Positions 36,185 through 36,898 of a stretch of 36,898 nt of DNA are shown one piece after another; position 1 is the first letter of the stretch; each line of letters begins with the position of its first letter. The translations under genes and the position numbers were made by a program. The notes under the pieces are model-generated. The model was given only the letters and a program-made list of their open reading frames with translations, was not told the origin of the DNA and did not search any database. Source of the stretch: JAGDXO01 sp964541025 (lineage in GTDB: Archaea > Thermoplasmatota > Thermoplasmata > Thermoplasmatales > GCA-001856825); the NCBI GenBank assembly GCA_964541025.1, contig CAZIOW010000017.1, positions 1 to 36,898 on the forward strand. The letters are read 5' to 3'.

Positions 36185-36487
36185 TCATCTTTTAATAAAA
36201 TAAGGATATACTTCAAGCATAGCATTGTAGATATTCTCGATGGGATGTCCTTCGTAAAAATCGTATTCCTTTACGTATGTCTTGTTTCCACTTTTGTAGT
36301 ACAGTCTCATAGTGTACATCATGACACCTGTAAGCGATTTTGTCCATACTATCTCAAGGAATTTGTTTTTTGTGAAATACAGTTTCCCTTCTTTTAGTTT
36401 CCCGCCGTACCTCTCGTTCAATTCTTTCAGCCATCTGTTTATTGTGAGCCATCTATTTATCGTTTCATTTGCCTCTTCCGTATCCAT
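36185..36487 (-). CDS. Hypothetical protein, 100 aa
   Basis: The ATG at 36487 is used because GAGGTGTTAAAC lies directly upstream; 36535 is inside the neighbouring gene. NRWLTINRWLKELNERYGGK shows a short internal repeat (INRWL twice). Then beta strands (LYFTKNKFLEIVWTKSL, YTMRLYYKSGNKTYVKEYDF) and a helix. Similar to other small beta-rich early proteins here. Confidence 0.6.
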   Translation of the reverse strand: MDTEEANETINRWLTINRWLKELNERYGGKLKEGKLYFTKNKFLEIVWTKSLTGVMMYTMRLYYKSGNKTYVKEYDFYEGHPIENIYNAMLEVYPYFIKR

Positions 36488-36497
36488 GTTTAACACC

Positions 36498-36884
36498 TCA
36501 TATCTCTTGGAAAGGGGTATCGAATAGCTCTTCATTTTCCAGTACCTTCTCTATTTCACGGGAATACTGATGTTTCAGTCTCTCATCGTATTTTTCTATG
36601 TGTATAGGGTAGTCGGAAGATTGCACCGTGTAGTAGTCTATGCTATAAACTGGGGAAGCCGATATATCAACATATAAAACCGCCTGTACTCCAAAACTTG
36701 CATAGTCTCTAAGCGGGTCTTTTGATATTTGCTCGAATTCTTCTGCACTCACCGTTTTAATGAAGTTTCCCAGTCCAACATTCCCGTACCAGTCTAAAAC
36801 AACTTCTGTTATTAGAAGTCTATACTGTGTCGGCTTTAACCGCTGAAGTATAGCTTCTAATTCTTCCATCTCTTTTTGGGGCAT
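36498..36884 (-). CDS. First leftward gene, hypothetical protein, 128 aa
   Basis: Its GGTGATACCAA leader and promoter continue across the circle junction (bases 1-46). Product: helix (MEELEAILQRLKPTQYRLLI), alpha/beta body (WYGNVGLGNFIKTVSAEEFE, VQAVLYVDISASPVYSIDYY) and charged end. No family recognised. As the promoter-proximal gene beside the putative origin, it is a candidate early regulator or takeover factor. Confidence 0.6.
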   Translation of the reverse strand: MPQKEMEELEAILQRLKPTQYRLLITEVVLDWYGNVGLGNFIKTVSAEEFEQISKDPLRDYASFGVQAVLYVDISASPVYSIDYYTVQSSDYPIHIEKYDERLKHQYSREIEKVLENEELFDTPFQEI

Positions 36885-36898
36885 TTGGTATCACCAAT

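Noticed and set aside
1..36898. Tailed-virus affiliation (terminase, portal, major capsid HK97)
   Set aside because: No ATPase-nuclease terminase, portal or prohead protease sequence is recognisable; the only large ATPase is an SF2 helicase. Fibre-like proteins alone do not show a tail.
36884..36898. 15-bp direct terminal repeat of a linear genome
   Set aside because: The repeat falls in the leader of a gene whose promoter lies beyond the join, so a circular sequence with an assembly overlap explains it better.

Overview
The window reads as one complete circular genome of an archaeal virus or provirus, linearised with a short overlap. Bases 1-15 are repeated exactly at 36884-36898, so the unit is about 36,883 bp. 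Several signs point to an archaeal host. TATA-box promoters lie about 25 bases ahead of leaderless or short-leader genes, GGTGA-type ribosome binding sites are common, and Ile ATA and Arg AGG/AGA codons dominate. The host order cannot be fixed from sequence alone; an acidophilic or thermophilic archaeon (Thermoplasmatales- or Sulfolobales-like codon use) is a guess. I see no terminase, portal, FtsK/A32-type packaging ATPase, double-jelly-roll capsid protein, replicative polymerase or Rep protein, so it does not match a standard tailed or tectivirus-like group.

Layout: two arms of nearly equal length. Genes from 0.6 to 18.4 kb run rightward and genes from 36.9 down to 18.4 kb run leftward. They diverge around position 1 and converge at about 18.4 kb, half way round. 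A gene-poor 1.1-kb region at the divergence holds TTGTATAA octamers, a 15-bp repeat at exact 70-bp spacing, and a strong G-run cluster flanked by an 11-bp inverted repeat. It is the best origin candidate.

Right arm: a regulator (1.1 kb), then a recombination module (1.5-5.1 kb: DUF932 protein, RHH protein, probable single-strand annealing protein, PD-(D/E)XK nuclease). Next comes a two-helix membrane protein that could be a spindle-virus-type capsid protein (5.1 kb). The virion-like region (6.0-13.7 kb) holds membrane-anchored Ig-like, CnaB-like and cysteine-rich proteins and beta-rich proteins. It is followed by two glycosyltransferases, genes of unknown role, a holin-like membrane protein, a Panacea/YwgA-like gene and a tyrosine integrase (17.7-18.4 kb).

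Left arm, read from its promoter end at 36.9 kb: a long run of small overlapping genes (36.9-29 kb) rich in zinc-binding microproteins plus a minimal family X nucleotidyltransferase. Then come a coiled-coil protein, an XPB-like SF2 helicase and two tandem paralogues (28.6-24.3 kb), two coiled-coil proteins (24.2-22.2 kb), a probable virion protein (21.0-21.6 kb) and a terminal cluster with zinc-ribbon and methyltransferase genes (20.4-18.4 kb).

Regulation: an identical 15-bp promoter (GCGTTAATATATATT) precedes three structural or structural-like genes on both strands and looks like a late promoter class. Two left-arm promoters share a palindromic operator next to the TATA box.
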